Source: Rhodococcus sp. 4CII
Lineage (GTDB): Bacteria; Actinomycetota; Actinomycetes; Mycobacteriales; Mycobacteriaceae
Reading direction: 5' to 3'
NCBI RefSeq assembly: GCF_014256275.1
Contig: NZ_JACCFE010000004.1
Coordinates: forward strand, 1 to 64,000
Length of the DNA: 64,000 nt
Each line of letters begins with the position of its first letter. Positions within the stretch are counted from its first letter, which is position 1. The notes beneath the pieces are model-generated. The model saw only the letters and a list, made by a program, of their open reading frames with translations. It did not search any database and was not told where the DNA came from. A program made the translations under genes and the position numbers. Of the stretch, positions 50,439 through 60,122 are shown piece by piece.

Positions 50439-52081
50439 ACTCCGACGACGCGACTCAGCCTCCGCAGAACAAGATCACGGAACTACCCTTCTTCTCAGCC
50501 CCGATCCCGGAAGCCGACCTCGCAGGTGGAGGCCGCAGTTCGATATCGGAAATCACGCTCCCCGACACCGATCCGTTTCGATCGCTTCGCCTACACGAAC
50601 TGCCACCGGCCAGCACCAATGGGCACAGCGGCACTGCGCGACGGTCCGTGCCGCCGGCCGCGAAGGTCAAGGTCGATCGCGCCCTGGTCCGCGCTCTGCA
50701 GAAAGAAGCTGCGGAACTGTTGCGTGACTACCGGTCAGCGCGTGACCGCGAGCGCCACGACCCGAAGAACGCCGGCAAATACTTCGCCCCGTTCACCGAG
50801 GAGGAAGAACGCGAGTTCGGCCGTGAGACGATCACCGGCCTGGTCAAGAACCACGTCCAGAAGACCATCAACTCCGGCGGCGAAGCCTTCACAATCGTCG
50901 AAGAAGAAGCCCTGATCAAGGCCATCTTCGACGCGCAGTTCAACCTGGGCCCGCTGCAGGAACTCGTCGAAGAGCCGCACGTCACCGACATCTTCCTCAA
51001 CGGCGCGGCCGTCTACGTCAAGTTTCCCGACGGACACTATGAACACCGCGACCCAGTGGTCGACACCCCCGAGGAACTCCTCGAGTGGATGGGACTGCTG
51101 GCCTCACGCGCCGACAACGGCGGCCGGCCCTTCTCCCGGCTCAATCCGTCGCTGCGTCTGACAATGCGCGGAGGCCACCGACTGTCGGTGATGGGCTACT
51201 CGGTCAAACGGCCCTCGGTGGCAATTCGCATCCACCGCCTCAAGAACATCGCCCTCGATCAGCTCGCCGTCGAACATCGGATGATGCCGATCGAGCTCGC
51301 GACCATCCTCTCGTGCGCAGTCCGTGGCGGTGCCTCGGTGGTCACCGGCGGCGGAATGGGCTTCGGAAAAACGACCTTCACGCGTGCACTGGCCAATGCG
51401 CTTCCTCTGCAGACGCGAATCGGAATCGCGGAAACCGAGCGGGAACTCTTCATCGACGAACTGCCAGGCCGCGAGGATTTCGTGGTCGACGCCGAGACAA
51501 TCCTGGGCGGCGGAGAACGCGGTGCAGACGGTGAGCTCGCCGGCAGCTACACCCTCTCGGACATCCTGTACGAGTTCGTGCGGCAGCAGCTCGACTACAT
51601 GATCGTCGGTGAGGTCGCCGGTCACGAGATCCTCGCTCTTCTCAAGGCACTGCAGACGGCCAGAGGAGGGCTATCCACGACGCACGCTTACACCGCTCGC
51701 GGTGTCGTCGACCGTCTGGTGAACCTGGCGACCGAACCCCCGATGAACGCGACGGTGGACTACGTCGAACGCCAGCTCGCAGAGCACATCGACCTGATCG
51801 TCCAACTCGGCACGAAGGTCCGCGTCGATGGCGAAGGGTCGCGCACCTCGGTCCGCTACGTCGACGAAGTCGTCTACGTCGAGCCCGGCGACGACAAGAA
51901 GCCGTCCTTCTCCACGATCTACCGGGGATACTCGGACGGCACAGGAGAATTCGGATCCATTCCACAACCTCTGCTCCGCAGGCTGCTCGCCGGCGGATTC
52001 AAGCGAATCAACCTCCCCAGCGACAGCCTTCGCCACTTCGACGAAGAACGCGACCTCTACGACGATGAAGAGGTGGCGTGA
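50435..52081 (+). CDS. cpaF: CpaF/TadA-type secretion ATPase
   Basis: This 548-residue protein has the CpaF N-terminal domain (QELVEEPHVTDIFLNGAAVY, SPRL-like region), Walker A GGGMGFGKTT (305-314), an Asp box (AETERELFIDEL), and YMIVGEVAGHEILALLKALQ as Walker B with the GGLSTTHAYTA His box. It drives assembly of the Flp-type pilus. The Walker A has M and F in place of the usual T and S, which is worth a check. GTGA overlap with the TadB-like gene. Confidence 0.9.
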   Translation: MNSDDATQPPQNKITELPFFSAPIPEADLAGGGRSSISEITLPDTDPFRSLRLHELPPASTNGHSGTARRSVPPAAKVKVDRALVRALQKEAAELLRDYRSARDRERHDPKNAGKYFAPFTEEEEREFGRETITGLVKNHVQKTINSGGEAFTIVEEEALIKAIFDAQFNLGPLQELVEEPHVTDIFLNGAAVYVKFPDGHYEHRDPVVDTPEELLEWMGLLASRADNGGRPFSRLNPSLRLTMRGGHRLSVMGYSVKRPSVAIRIHRLKNIALDQLAVEHRMMPIELATILSCAVRGGASVVTGGGMGFGKTTFTRALANALPLQTRIGIAETERELFIDELPGREDFVVDAETILGGGERGADGELAGSYTLSDILYEFVRQQLDYMIVGEVAGHEILALLKALQTARGGLSTTHAYTARGVVDRLVNLATEPPMNATVDYVERQLAEHIDLIVQLGTKVRVDGEGSRTSVRYVDEVVYVEPGDDKKPSFSTIYRGYSDGTGEFGSIPQPLLRRLLAGGFKRINLPSDSLRHFDEERDLYDDEEVA

Positions 52082-52956
52082 TGTATCAGCAAATCGGCAT
52101 CTTCCTGGTACTGCTGCTGTGCGCCGGGGTCGCCTGCATCGTCATGGGATGGAAAGACCGCCGCGATCCCACCGCGCCCACGCGTCAGCGCCGGCGCCGC
52201 AGCTCGTCGAAGATCCCGCGTAGCACCCAGATCCTGCTCGTCGTGGGCTTCGCCGCTGGCATCGTCGTGTCGTCCCTCTCGGGTTGGCTCTTCACCCTCT
52301 TTCTGGTCCCGGCGCTGCTGGTCGGCTTGCCGTACCTGCTCGGCCGTCCCGAAGCAGAACAGCAGATCAGTCGGCTGGCGGCCATGGATGAGTGGGCCCG
52401 CAACCTGTCCAGCAGCATGAAGGCTGGTTCGGGAATCGAGCACACCATCATCTCCACTCCGATCCCGGAGGCGCTACGGGAGGAGATCACGGCGTTCATC
52501 AGCCGTCTGCGCAACAACGTCCCTCCGGTGGATGCGATCACACGTTTCGCTTCGGACCTCAACGACAGTGTCGGCGACAAGATCTGCGGCGCCTTGCTGC
52601 TGAGCATGCAACTGCGGGGCGTTGGACTTGCAGCCGTGCTCGAAGGCCTCGCCGAAGACGTCGGTGACATGGTCGCGCGCCGACGCCGCACCGAGGCCGA
52701 CCGCAAATCCAGCCGTACACAGGCGAAATGGGTCACTATCATCGCGATCACAACACTCGCGGCAGCGTTCCTGTTCACCAACTTCATGGAACCGTACAAG
52801 TCGGGCGGAATGCAGATCGTGCTACTGATCCTGCTGACCCTGTTCGCGGCCGACCTGTACTGGATGAAGCAGGCCACCAAACCGCCGACCTACCCCCGCT
52901 TTATCGGCACCAATGATCGCGTCAACCGCACCGACCTCGTAGGAGCGCAGCGATGA
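52081..52956 (+). CDS. tadB: TadB-like type II secretion F-domain protein
   Basis: This 291-residue protein has an N-terminal transmembrane segment, two more around 50-85, the GspF/T2SSF domain with AGSGIEHTIISTPIPEAL, GALLLSMQLRGVGLAAVLEG and ADRKSSRTQAKWVTIIAI, and C-terminal transmembrane segments. TadB forms the membrane platform of the pilus machine with TadC. ATG 52081 is used; a GTG 3 bases earlier is possible. Confidence 0.85.
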   Translation: MYQQIGIFLVLLLCAGVACIVMGWKDRRDPTAPTRQRRRRSSSKIPRSTQILLVVGFAAGIVVSSLSGWLFTLFLVPALLVGLPYLLGRPEAEQQISRLAAMDEWARNLSSSMKAGSGIEHTIISTPIPEALREEITAFISRLRNNVPPVDAITRFASDLNDSVGDKICGALLLSMQLRGVGLAAVLEGLAEDVGDMVARRRRTEADRKSSRTQAKWVTIIAITTLAAAFLFTNFMEPYKSGGMQIVLLILLTLFAADLYWMKQATKPPTYPRFIGTNDRVNRTDLVGAQR

Positions 52957-53852
52957 GCATTCAGATGACGGTCATCCTCTACACGAGCGTCGGAACTATC
53001 GGCATCTACCTGGTCGCCCTCTACTTCATGCGCGCACAACCCGCACTCAGCGATGCCATGTCGCGCCTGTCCGGACCGGCCCCGGAGCGCACGTCGACAG
53101 CCGGAACCTCCCTGATCGACGGGATGGCGAACAAACTCGGCATCCGGGTCCACCCCTACCTGCAGGACAGCAAATTCTTCACGCTCCCCAACGCCGATCT
53201 CGCCCTGCTGCACCGAGATCCCGCCCACGTGCTCGGGGAAAAGCTCGTCGCAGCACTGCTCGGACTGCTCATCTTCCCCTTCCTCAACCTCGTCCTGACT
53301 GCATTCGGGGTCGGCCTGGGATGGTCCATCCCGGCCATCCTGTCGATTGCGACCGCCTTCCTGCTCTTCCTCATCCCCGACATCGAGATCCGACGCCGGG
53401 CAACCGCGGCACGAGCGGAATTCGCGCAGGCGCTGAGCTCCTACATCGATCTCGTCGCGCTGTGCCGACGCGGTGGAATCGGCACCACCCAGAGCCTCGA
53501 GCGCGCTGCGCAGGTGGGAGATTCATGGGTGTTCCTGCGCCTCGACGAGGAACTGTACGAAGCCGGGCGCTCCGGCGAAGCCCCGTGGAATGCCCTGACA
53601 CGTGTCTCCCATGAGCTCGGCCTGGCCGAGCTGGGCGACCTGGCCGACATCATGAACATGACCGGAGACAAAGGCGCATCCGTCTACGCATCACTGCGGG
53701 CAAAGGCCGCGGGCCTGCGATCCGCTCAGGCCAGCGCAGAACAGGGTGCGGCAGCGGAGGCCACCGAAAAGCTGGCTATGCCGCTGGCCGGGCTCGCCGG
53801 CTTGTTCATCATGCTGCTGCTCATCCCGGCACTGACCATCATCACCGGCTAG
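52953..53852 (+). CDS. tadC: TadC-like type II secretion F-domain protein
   Basis: This 299-residue protein has transmembrane segments at the start, at about 90-140 (LVAALLGLLIFPFLNLVLTA, IPAILSIATAFLLFLIPDIE) and at the end (GLAGLFIMLLLIPALTIIT). A T2SSF domain lies between them with YIDLVALCRRGGIGTTQSLE and ELGDLADIMNMTGDKGASVY. It overlaps the TadB-like gene by ATGA and completes the platform pair. Confidence 0.83.
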   Translation: MSIQMTVILYTSVGTIGIYLVALYFMRAQPALSDAMSRLSGPAPERTSTAGTSLIDGMANKLGIRVHPYLQDSKFFTLPNADLALLHRDPAHVLGEKLVAALLGLLIFPFLNLVLTAFGVGLGWSIPAILSIATAFLLFLIPDIEIRRRATAARAEFAQALSSYIDLVALCRRGGIGTTQSLERAAQVGDSWVFLRLDEELYEAGRSGEAPWNALTRVSHELGLAELGDLADIMNMTGDKGASVYASLRAKAAGLRSAQASAEQGAAAEATEKLAMPLAGLAGLFIMLLLIPALTIITG

Positions 53853-53978
53853 TCCGATTCGATGGTGCGCCGCCGGCGCCGCGAAAGGAGCGAGACGCCC
53901 AGACCGCCGAGCCTGGCCGGTCACGATCATCCAGTCCAGCTCACCTGCTACACATCGACCAAACACAAGGAGCCCACC

Positions 53979-54236
53979 ATGAGCATCACCACCGTCGCTA
54001 CCGCCACCCGGCGCACTGCCCGCGAGGCCGTGACCTCCTACATCACCCTCACGATGATGTTCGTCGCCGCACTGGCCGGCACCCTCCTCCACCGCGCCGG
54101 CGGCAAAGACTCAGACCGCGGACCCTCCACCCTCGAGTACGTCTTCCTGGCCGTCTTGGTTGTCGGCGCGGCCGCCGCAGCCGGTGCGATCGTCGTCCGC
54201 AAGATCATGTCCCGCGCAAACGCGATCCCCGACTGA
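53979..54236 (+). CDS. Flp-type pilin
   Basis: This 85-residue protein has an N-terminal leader, a prepilin cleavage site of type G/PSTLE (DRGPSTLEYVFLAVLVVG) with Glu at +5, and a hydrophobic helix of about 20 residues. The leader is unusually long (about 48 residues) and itself contains a hydrophobic segment (SYITLTMMFVAALAGTLL). AAGGAG precedes the ATG. It probably forms the filament of this Tad-like system. Confidence 0.78.
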   Translation: MSITTVATATRRTAREAVTSYITLTMMFVAALAGTLLHRAGGKDSDRGPSTLEYVFLAVLVVGAAAAAGAIVVRKIMSRANAIPD

Positions 54237-54276
54237 AATCAGACAGCGCTGCATCGATTGGAGAGACGGTGAGTAC

Positions 54277-54390
54277 GTGACATACCTCGTGAGAGTTTTC
54301 CAGGCCGCTGCGATGGTGGCGGTCGCTGCGGTGCTTGTGCAGCTCGGAATCGATTCCTGGCCGTGGCCGTATATCCCTGTTCCGTCCTGA
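54277..54390 (+). CDS. Tiny membrane protein in the Tad cluster
   Basis: A GTG at 54277 (GGAGAG 11 bases upstream) starts a 37-residue frame: VTYLVRVFQAAAMVAVAAVL then VQLGIDSWPWPYIPVPS. One transmembrane helix is clear. It fills the gap between the pilin and the TadE-like genes. The hydrophobic run is the main evidence. Confidence 0.5.
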   Translation: MTYLVRVFQAAAMVAVAAVLVQLGIDSWPWPYIPVPS

Positions 54391-54426
54391 AAAGCCAGCC
54401 GTCCAACGACTATCGGAAAGCAGACC

Positions 54427-54843
54427 ATGGTCACACTGGAACAGTTGATCGACCGGTGGCGCCGCGATGACCGAGGCCCGGCGACGCTCGTGACGGTCAT
54501 CGCGATGGTCGCATTCCTTCTGATCTTTTCGGTCCTGCTGCAAACCGCTCTGTTCTTCCACGGCCGCGACGTCGCCAACAGCTGCGCCGAAAAGGCACTG
54601 AAGAACACGAGATCCCAGTACGGCAACCAAGCACTGGGAACAGCTGCCGCTTATGCCTGCATCACCCAGGCAGGCACCGGTGACCTGCAGATCCCGGTTG
54701 TCCTCGTCAGCAAGAACATCCGCGAAACAACCGTCAACATCACCGGAATGGCCCCTTCCCTCGTCCCGGGTCTCGAATTCCCCATCGTCGTCAACCACAC
54801 CAAACCGACTGAACGCGTCACCAACCCGGGAGGAATCGGATGA
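54427..54843 (+). CDS. TadE-like pseudopilin 1
   Basis: This 138-residue protein starts with a basic segment and RRDDRGPATLVTVIAMVAFL, a TadE-type membrane helix with a G/PATLV site that lacks the usual Glu at +5. The rest is small, with one pair of Cys. TadE-like minor pilins prime filament assembly. It overlaps the next gene (ATGA). Confidence 0.75.
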   Translation: MVTLEQLIDRWRRDDRGPATLVTVIAMVAFLLIFSVLLQTALFFHGRDVANSCAEKALKNTRSQYGNQALGTAAAYACITQAGTGDLQIPVVLVSKNIRETTVNITGMAPSLVPGLEFPIVVNHTKPTERVTNPGGIG

Positions 54844-55292
54844 GACTCACCCGATGGATATCCCGCGCCCGCCGAGATGACCGGGGCGACGTCACGATCG
54901 AGCTGTGCCTCGCAGTCGTCATTCTGATTGTGCTCCTGGGCTGGATGTATGCGTACGGCGTCAATCGACAGGCGCATCAGAAGGTTGAACACGCCGCCAC
55001 CGAGGGTGCCCGTGCAGCCTCACTCGCCCGCACCATCGCCACGGCCACTCCGCTGGCGTACCAAGCAGCGGCCGGCAGCATGGACGGACAAGGTCTCAAG
55101 TGCGCCACCATGAACGTCAACGCCGATACCAGCGGCTTCCGCACCAGACCGGGTGTCCCCGCCACGGTCGAGGTCACCGTGACCTGCCAGGTCTCCTTCG
55201 ACGCTCTTGGATGGCCCGGAGTCAGTGGTGCCCGCACCGTCACCGCTACCGCAATCTCGCCGATCGATACCTACCGGGAGCGCACACGATGA
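54840..55292 (+). CDS. TadE-like pseudopilin 2
   Basis: This 150-residue protein has RRDDRGDVTIELCLAVVILI with Glu at +5 after the G/D site, and the TadE pattern HQKVEHAATEGARAASLART. It contains two Cys in the surface domain. Overlap with the next gene. Confidence 0.8.
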   Translation: MRLTRWISRARRDDRGDVTIELCLAVVILIVLLGWMYAYGVNRQAHQKVEHAATEGARAASLARTIATATPLAYQAAAGSMDGQGLKCATMNVNADTSGFRTRPGVPATVEVTVTCQVSFDALGWPGVSGARTVTATAISPIDTYRERTR

Positions 55293-55750
55293 CCAACGCC
55301 CTGCGTAAGCGACTCGCCTCCCGACTGCCGGAGGAGCACCGCGACAAGGGTGCCGTCACTTTGATGACGGTGGTCTTCGCCCCTGTCCTGATCTTTTTCG
55401 TCTGGGGACTGATCGTCGACGGTGGCGGCATGCTCACCGCCGACCAGCGAGCCGACAACGTCGCCGAGGATGCTGCCCGAGCAGCCGGTCAGCAGATCAT
55501 TGGATCGGTGAGCGCCCGCGGCATCGACACGGTCGTCGACCCGGTCCGCGCGACGGCAGCCGCCAAGAGATACCTGTTCGAGGCCGGCGTCGACGGCGAC
55601 GTGATCCCCACCGGCCCGCGGACCCTCCTGATCACGACCCGCATCGTCTACAACTCGAAACTTCTGCCATACCCCAGAACGAAACTGCTCGTCGGTACGG
55701 CCGCTGTGAATCTCAATCGCACCAACGCCGGGGAGGTGTACATACCGTGA
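55289..55750 (+). CDS. TadG/TadE-like pilus assembly protein
   Basis: This 153-residue protein has DKGAVTLMTVVFAPVLIFFV as its N-terminal helix and QRADNVAEDAARAAGQQIIG, typical of the TadE/TadG group. It overlaps the LysM-BTAD gene (GTGA). Confidence 0.75.
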   Translation: MTNALRKRLASRLPEEHRDKGAVTLMTVVFAPVLIFFVWGLIVDGGGMLTADQRADNVAEDAARAAGQQIIGSVSARGIDTVVDPVRATAAAKRYLFEAGVDGDVIPTGPRTLLITTRIVYNSKLLPYPRTKLLVGTAAVNLNRTNAGEVYIP

Positions 55751-58700
55751 GCGCAAACGCCGCGCGGTCCCGCCTTGCCGGACTCGGCTACCTCCTGATC
55801 CTGGTGATGCTTGTCGCCGGGATCCCGGCCGCGCTCTGGGCGCTGCGCGGCAATCCGCTCGACATACCGTGGTCGGATTTCGAAGGTTTGCTCGCGAGTC
55901 CAGATGACGGCAGTCTTCTCATCGCCCTTCTTCCCCTTGTTGGCTGGGCGGCTTGGGCCACCTTCACCGTCCCGATTCTGCTCGAACTCGCGGCGACACT
56001 GCGTGGCGTCAAAGCGCCGAAGCTGCGCCTTCTTCGCTCACAACAGCGGACGGCGACGTTCCTCGTCAGCGGCGCTCTCTTGCTCCTGACCGCCGGAACC
56101 GCCACCGCCGCACCCGTCCTGACCCAGCCTGCGGACGTGGGAAGCACCTCTCCGTACGCGCCGCACTCACAGCAGGAAGATCCGAGCGCGTCACCGCAGA
56201 CACAGGTGGATCCGCGGGCGACCCGGGTGGCGGTACAACCGGCGGGGCCGACAGTGACGACCGTGCGCGGAGACACCCTGTGGGGATTAGCTCAGCAGCA
56301 TCTCGGAGAGGGCCGCCGCTACGCCGAGATCCTGGACCTCAACCGGACTGCTGTCCCCGAGCCAGGGTTTCTGGCCGAAGGGTTGACCCTGCAGCTGCCC
56401 GCATCCCAGCCCGAGGTGGTACGCGGCGCCTATACGGTCAAGCAGGGCGACACCCTGTGGGATATCGCCGAGCGCGAGCTCGGCGATCCTTTGCGTTTCA
56501 TGGAGATCACGACTCCCGACGGCACCCCGGCTGGCGAGCTGATCACGGTCGGCCAGCAATTGATCATGCCCACCGCCGCCTCCGCGGCGGCTGACGCTAC
56601 GCCGGCGCCGGCCTTGGTGCCGCCGACTGATGCTGTTCCGGCTCCCGCTCCGGCTCCGGAAGGTGTTCCGGCTCCCGCTCCCGCTCCGGAAGCTGTTCCG
56701 GCTCCCGCTCCGGCGTCCGCGCCTGTGGATGTCGCCCCCAACTGGCAACTCGACCCCGTCGAGCCTCAAATGCCTGCCGACCTCGTCACCAATGACGCGC
56801 CGCCAGAGACCGATACCGAGGACGGCTCATCCGGCGTCGTGTTCATCGGTCTCGGAATCTCAGCGGTTGCTGCAGCTGGACTCACCGGGCATCTCGCACT
56901 TCGTCGCCGCAAGCAACAACACCGCCGCCGCCGCGGCGAGCGCATCGCCCTACCCGCCGAAACCGCGATCCAGGCGGAGCAAGCACTCACGGCCGCCGCT
57001 GATCCGCTCACCACCACCCACGTCGACATCGCATTGCGGCACCTCGCGCACCACTGCAGGTCCACGAGCATCGCACTGCCGGGCCTGCTGGCGGTCTTCG
57101 TCGGTGACAACGACATCGAGCTCGGACTCGTCGAACAGATCTCACTGCCCGCGCCTTGGACACAGATCGACGACACCACCTGGTCAGTAGATCCGAGAGC
57201 GTTTCCGCGCAGCGTTCCCAAGGCCGAGATCAGTCCGTACCCGGCGCTGACGGCAGTCGGAACCAGCAACGATGGCCGCGAACTCTTGCTCAACCTCGAA
57301 CAGATCGGCCACCTCGCCATCAGCGGCACCCCAACTGCAACAGCCGGGGTGCTGCGTGCGCTCGCCGTCGAGCTCGCAGTCTCGCCCATCGCCGACAGCC
57401 TCCACCTCAACCTCGTCGGATACTGCGCCGACCTGGCGGAGGCAATCGACAACGGCCGCATCACCCACTCCGAGGACGCCGACACGGTACTGACGACACT
57501 CGCCAATCACGTCGAACTCGACTCCGAAATCCTCGCGGACAACGACTTCGAGTCAATCGCGCAGGCACGCACGGCGTACACCACCAGCGAGCTGACCGCA
57601 CCCGAGATCGTTCTGATCGCCGATCCGGTGACCGAGGCACAGGCCGGGCTACTCGCCGGCATCGCACGGCACGCACCCCGAATCGCGTTCGCCGCAGTGA
57701 CCACCGAGAGCGCACATACCAACGCCACATGGACCCTCGAGGTCGACGACAACGGCTCGGCCGTCCTTGCTCGTCCAGGAGCCGCGTCGGCCGGCATCAC
57801 AGTGACCACCCTCGATGAGGAGAGCTACGCGTCCGTCCTAGACCTACTGACCACCACCTCACGCGAACCTCGCGTTGCCCACAAGGGCGATAACCCTGAC
57901 ATTCGATGGGAAGCAGCCCGTCTCGACAACGACATCTCGACCGACGAGTTCATCACCAGCTCCGATCCCGCAACCTTCAGCGTGGTCGGGAACGAGGACC
58001 TCGACCACGCCGTCGACCGACCAGAGCCGTCCGATTCAGATGAGGTCACCGCAGAACGCGAGCTGCCCGAGGCGGATCACATCTGGATCAGGCTGCTCGG
58101 CGAACCCGCCGTCACACCCCCGTCACCAGGGCCGGCCGAAGGCCGAGAGAAGAGCCTGACCGAAATCGCCGCGCTTCTCATCACCACCGATGGCGGAGTC
58201 CTCGCCGCGGACATCGACAGCAAAATCTGGCCCCACGACGTCGAAGCCGCCAGAACCGGCACAGCCGAGCAGGAGAAAGAAGCGAAGGCCCGGCTCCGCC
58301 GGCGCCGCAACGAAGCGCTCTCTCGCCTGCGTAAGTGGCTCGGTGACACCGAGACCGGTGAACCTGCGCTCATCAAGTCCGGAGATCGAACCGGCCGGAC
58401 CCCGCAACGGCTCCACGACGCCGTCACGACCGACTGGGACTACTGGCAGGAACTCGTCAACGCCCATCCCGCTGACGTCGACAGCGCCCGGTTATCCGCC
58501 GCACTAGCTCTGGTCACCGGTCAACCTTTCAGTAGCGATGACCCCACCGCCTACGGGTGGGCCGACCACACCAAGCAAGACATGATCTCCGCCGTCACCG
58601 ACGTCGCCGAGGAGTTCGCCACCCGCTACATCCGCGGCCAACAAGTTCCCCAGGACCTCGCGGCTGCACACGCCGCCGCGGAGACGGGCCTCAAGGTCGA

Positions 58701-58902
58701 CATCGTCCACGAAGGGTGCTGGCGTGCGGCGATCATCGCCACCCACTTCTCGGGTGACACCGAGACCACCCAAAGGTTGATCGATCGCATGATCACCGAG
58801 CTTGACGCCCTCGAAGAAGAGCCCGAACACGAAACCAAGATGCTCTTGAGTCAGCTCGACTCCACCTACGGCAGCCACTACCGGATCGGAGCAGTATCAT
58901 GA
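55747..58902 (+). CDS. Large membrane protein with two LysM domains and BTAD-type regulator domain
   Basis: This 1051-residue protein starts with GTG. Residues 1-125 hold three transmembrane segments. Two LysM domains follow (GDTLWGLAQQHLGEGRRYAE at about 178; GDTLWDIAERELGDPLRFME at about 234), then a PAPAPE-rich repeat (about 280-330) and another transmembrane segment (about 365-385). The cytoplasmic part ends in a BTAD-type activator domain (about 870-1051). The same LysM plus BTAD arrangement is known from actinobacterial Tad loci; it may link cell-wall binding to regulation. It is bracketed by gene overlaps on both sides. Confidence 0.85.
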   Translation: MSANAARSRLAGLGYLLILVMLVAGIPAALWALRGNPLDIPWSDFEGLLASPDDGSLLIALLPLVGWAAWATFTVPILLELAATLRGVKAPKLRLLRSQQRTATFLVSGALLLLTAGTATAAPVLTQPADVGSTSPYAPHSQQEDPSASPQTQVDPRATRVAVQPAGPTVTTVRGDTLWGLAQQHLGEGRRYAEILDLNRTAVPEPGFLAEGLTLQLPASQPEVVRGAYTVKQGDTLWDIAERELGDPLRFMEITTPDGTPAGELITVGQQLIMPTAASAAADATPAPALVPPTDAVPAPAPAPEGVPAPAPAPEAVPAPAPASAPVDVAPNWQLDPVEPQMPADLVTNDAPPETDTEDGSSGVVFIGLGISAVAAAGLTGHLALRRRKQQHRRRRGERIALPAETAIQAEQALTAAADPLTTTHVDIALRHLAHHCRSTSIALPGLLAVFVGDNDIELGLVEQISLPAPWTQIDDTTWSVDPRAFPRSVPKAEISPYPALTAVGTSNDGRELLLNLEQIGHLAISGTPTATAGVLRALAVELAVSPIADSLHLNLVGYCADLAEAIDNGRITHSEDADTVLTTLANHVELDSEILADNDFESIAQARTAYTTSELTAPEIVLIADPVTEAQAGLLAGIARHAPRIAFAAVTTESAHTNATWTLEVDDNGSAVLARPGAASAGITVTTLDEESYASVLDLLTTTSREPRVAHKGDNPDIRWEAARLDNDISTDEFITSSDPATFSVVGNEDLDHAVDRPEPSDSDEVTAERELPEADHIWIRLLGEPAVTPPSPGPAEGREKSLTEIAALLITTDGGVLAADIDSKIWPHDVEAARTGTAEQEKEAKARLRRRRNEALSRLRKWLGDTETGEPALIKSGDRTGRTPQRLHDAVTTDWDYWQELVNAHPADVDSARLSAALALVTGQPFSSDDPTAYGWADHTKQDMISAVTDVAEEFATRYIRGQQVPQDLAAAHAAAETGLKVDIVHEGCWRAAIIATHFSGDTETTQRLIDRMITELDALEEEPEHETKMLLSQLDSTYGSHYRIGAVS

Positions 58903-59459
58903 CGCGCCGCATCGCCGCACTGGCGACACTCACTGCTGCGTTGTGCCTGACAGCCAGCTGCAGCATCCTGACCCCAGAACCGGTCACCCTCGAAACCAAC
59001 ACCGGACCCACGTTCACCGGACCGCCCGGCTCCGGAAAGTCCCCCGAGCAACAGGCCGGTGAAGCCGCACTGGTGAAGGTCAACGAGTACTACACAGTGC
59101 TCGCGCGACTGAGTGCCGATCCCGCCGCCAACTCCGCAGATCTCGACAATGTCGCGGCCGGCAACTTCCTTCAATCGACAAAGCGGGACATCACCGCGCA
59201 TCGCATAGAGGCAAACGCAGGCGAGGTCAAGGTTCTCAAGAACACCATCACCCGCCACAACATCCCGATCGACGAAAACGGCATCCCTACGCCCGGCACC
59301 GCGACCATCGAGATGGACGTCTGCCTCGCCCGCACTACCGACGTTCTCGAGCTCGGGAAACCGATCCTGACGAACACCGCTTGGCCCGACCCAGCAGGAT
59401 GGAGAGTCACAGCCGACTACACACTGCCCGGTACGCCCTGCAACGCCGGACTCTTCTAG
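58899..59459 (+). CDS. Lipoprotein 1 of the Tad cluster
   Basis: This 186-residue protein has a lipobox LTASC (C21) after a short signal peptide, so it is probably anchored outside the membrane. The rest includes AALVKVNEYYTVLARLSADP and DEDG-like GIPTPGTATIEMDVCLART. It is a paralogue of the next gene: both share KVN(E/D)(Y/F)Y followed by LxADPA and a WRVT end. GTG or ATG overlap with the gene before it. Confidence 0.8.
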   Translation: MTRRIAALATLTAALCLTASCSILTPEPVTLETNTGPTFTGPPGSGKSPEQQAGEAALVKVNEYYTVLARLSADPAANSADLDNVAAGNFLQSTKRDITAHRIEANAGEVKVLKNTITRHNIPIDENGIPTPGTATIEMDVCLARTTDVLELGKPILTNTAWPDPAGWRVTADYTLPGTPCNAGLF

Positions 59460-59470
59460 GAGATACGACT

Positions 59471-60109
59471 ATGGCACACACCACTATCCGCCGAACCGCC
59501 GTCGCAGCCTTGGCTGCCACAACCCTATTGGTCGGCGTGACCGCCTGCTCCGACACCGACGCGGCGGATCCGGCGGTAGAGCTCACTGTCACCGGTGACC
59601 CGGCGTTCGAGGGTCCCGAGGGAGCGGACACGTCGAACAAGACTCCTGACGAGTTGGCACGGGAACAGGCGCTTGCGAAGGTCAATGACTTCTACGCGGT
59701 CTGGGCGCGGCTCGATGCCGATCCTGCGGTGCCGATCGGGCAGCTCGACACCGTTGCCGGTGGTCCCGTGCTGGACGGATGGAGGGCCGACCTCACGTTG
59801 CACCGGTCTCAGAACGTGAGGAGCGAGGGCGCAATCACAGTTGTCGATGCGAAGATCACCGACGCTGGCATACCCGTAGGCGACGACGGCAAAGCTATCC
59901 CCGGGCCCGCCTGGGTCCACGTGCGCGCCTGCACCGACATCTCCGGTATGACCTGGACGACGTCAGACGGTAGTCCCGCCTACGACGTCAACCGACCGCA
60001 GTTTGTGCTCGCCCAGTTGACCGTCCGGAATGCGGATTGGCCCGATGCAAACGGCTGGCGAGTCACCAGCGATGCAGCAGCCCGATACGCACCGTGCGAT
60101 GCACCATAA
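59471..60109 (+). CDS. Lipoprotein 2 of the Tad cluster
   Basis: This 212-residue protein has the lipobox VTAC (C26). The sequence AREQALAKVNDFYAVWARLD and ANGWRVTSDAAARYAPC matches the plan of lipoprotein 1, so the two arose by duplication. GGAGA precedes the ATG. Confidence 0.8.
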   Translation: MAHTTIRRTAVAALAATTLLVGVTACSDTDAADPAVELTVTGDPAFEGPEGADTSNKTPDELAREQALAKVNDFYAVWARLDADPAVPIGQLDTVAGGPVLDGWRADLTLHRSQNVRSEGAITVVDAKITDAGIPVGDDGKAIPGPAWVHVRACTDISGMTWTTSDGSPAYDVNRPQFVLAQLTVRNADWPDANGWRVTSDAAARYAPCDAP

Positions 60110-60122
60110 CCAAGGAGAACAC

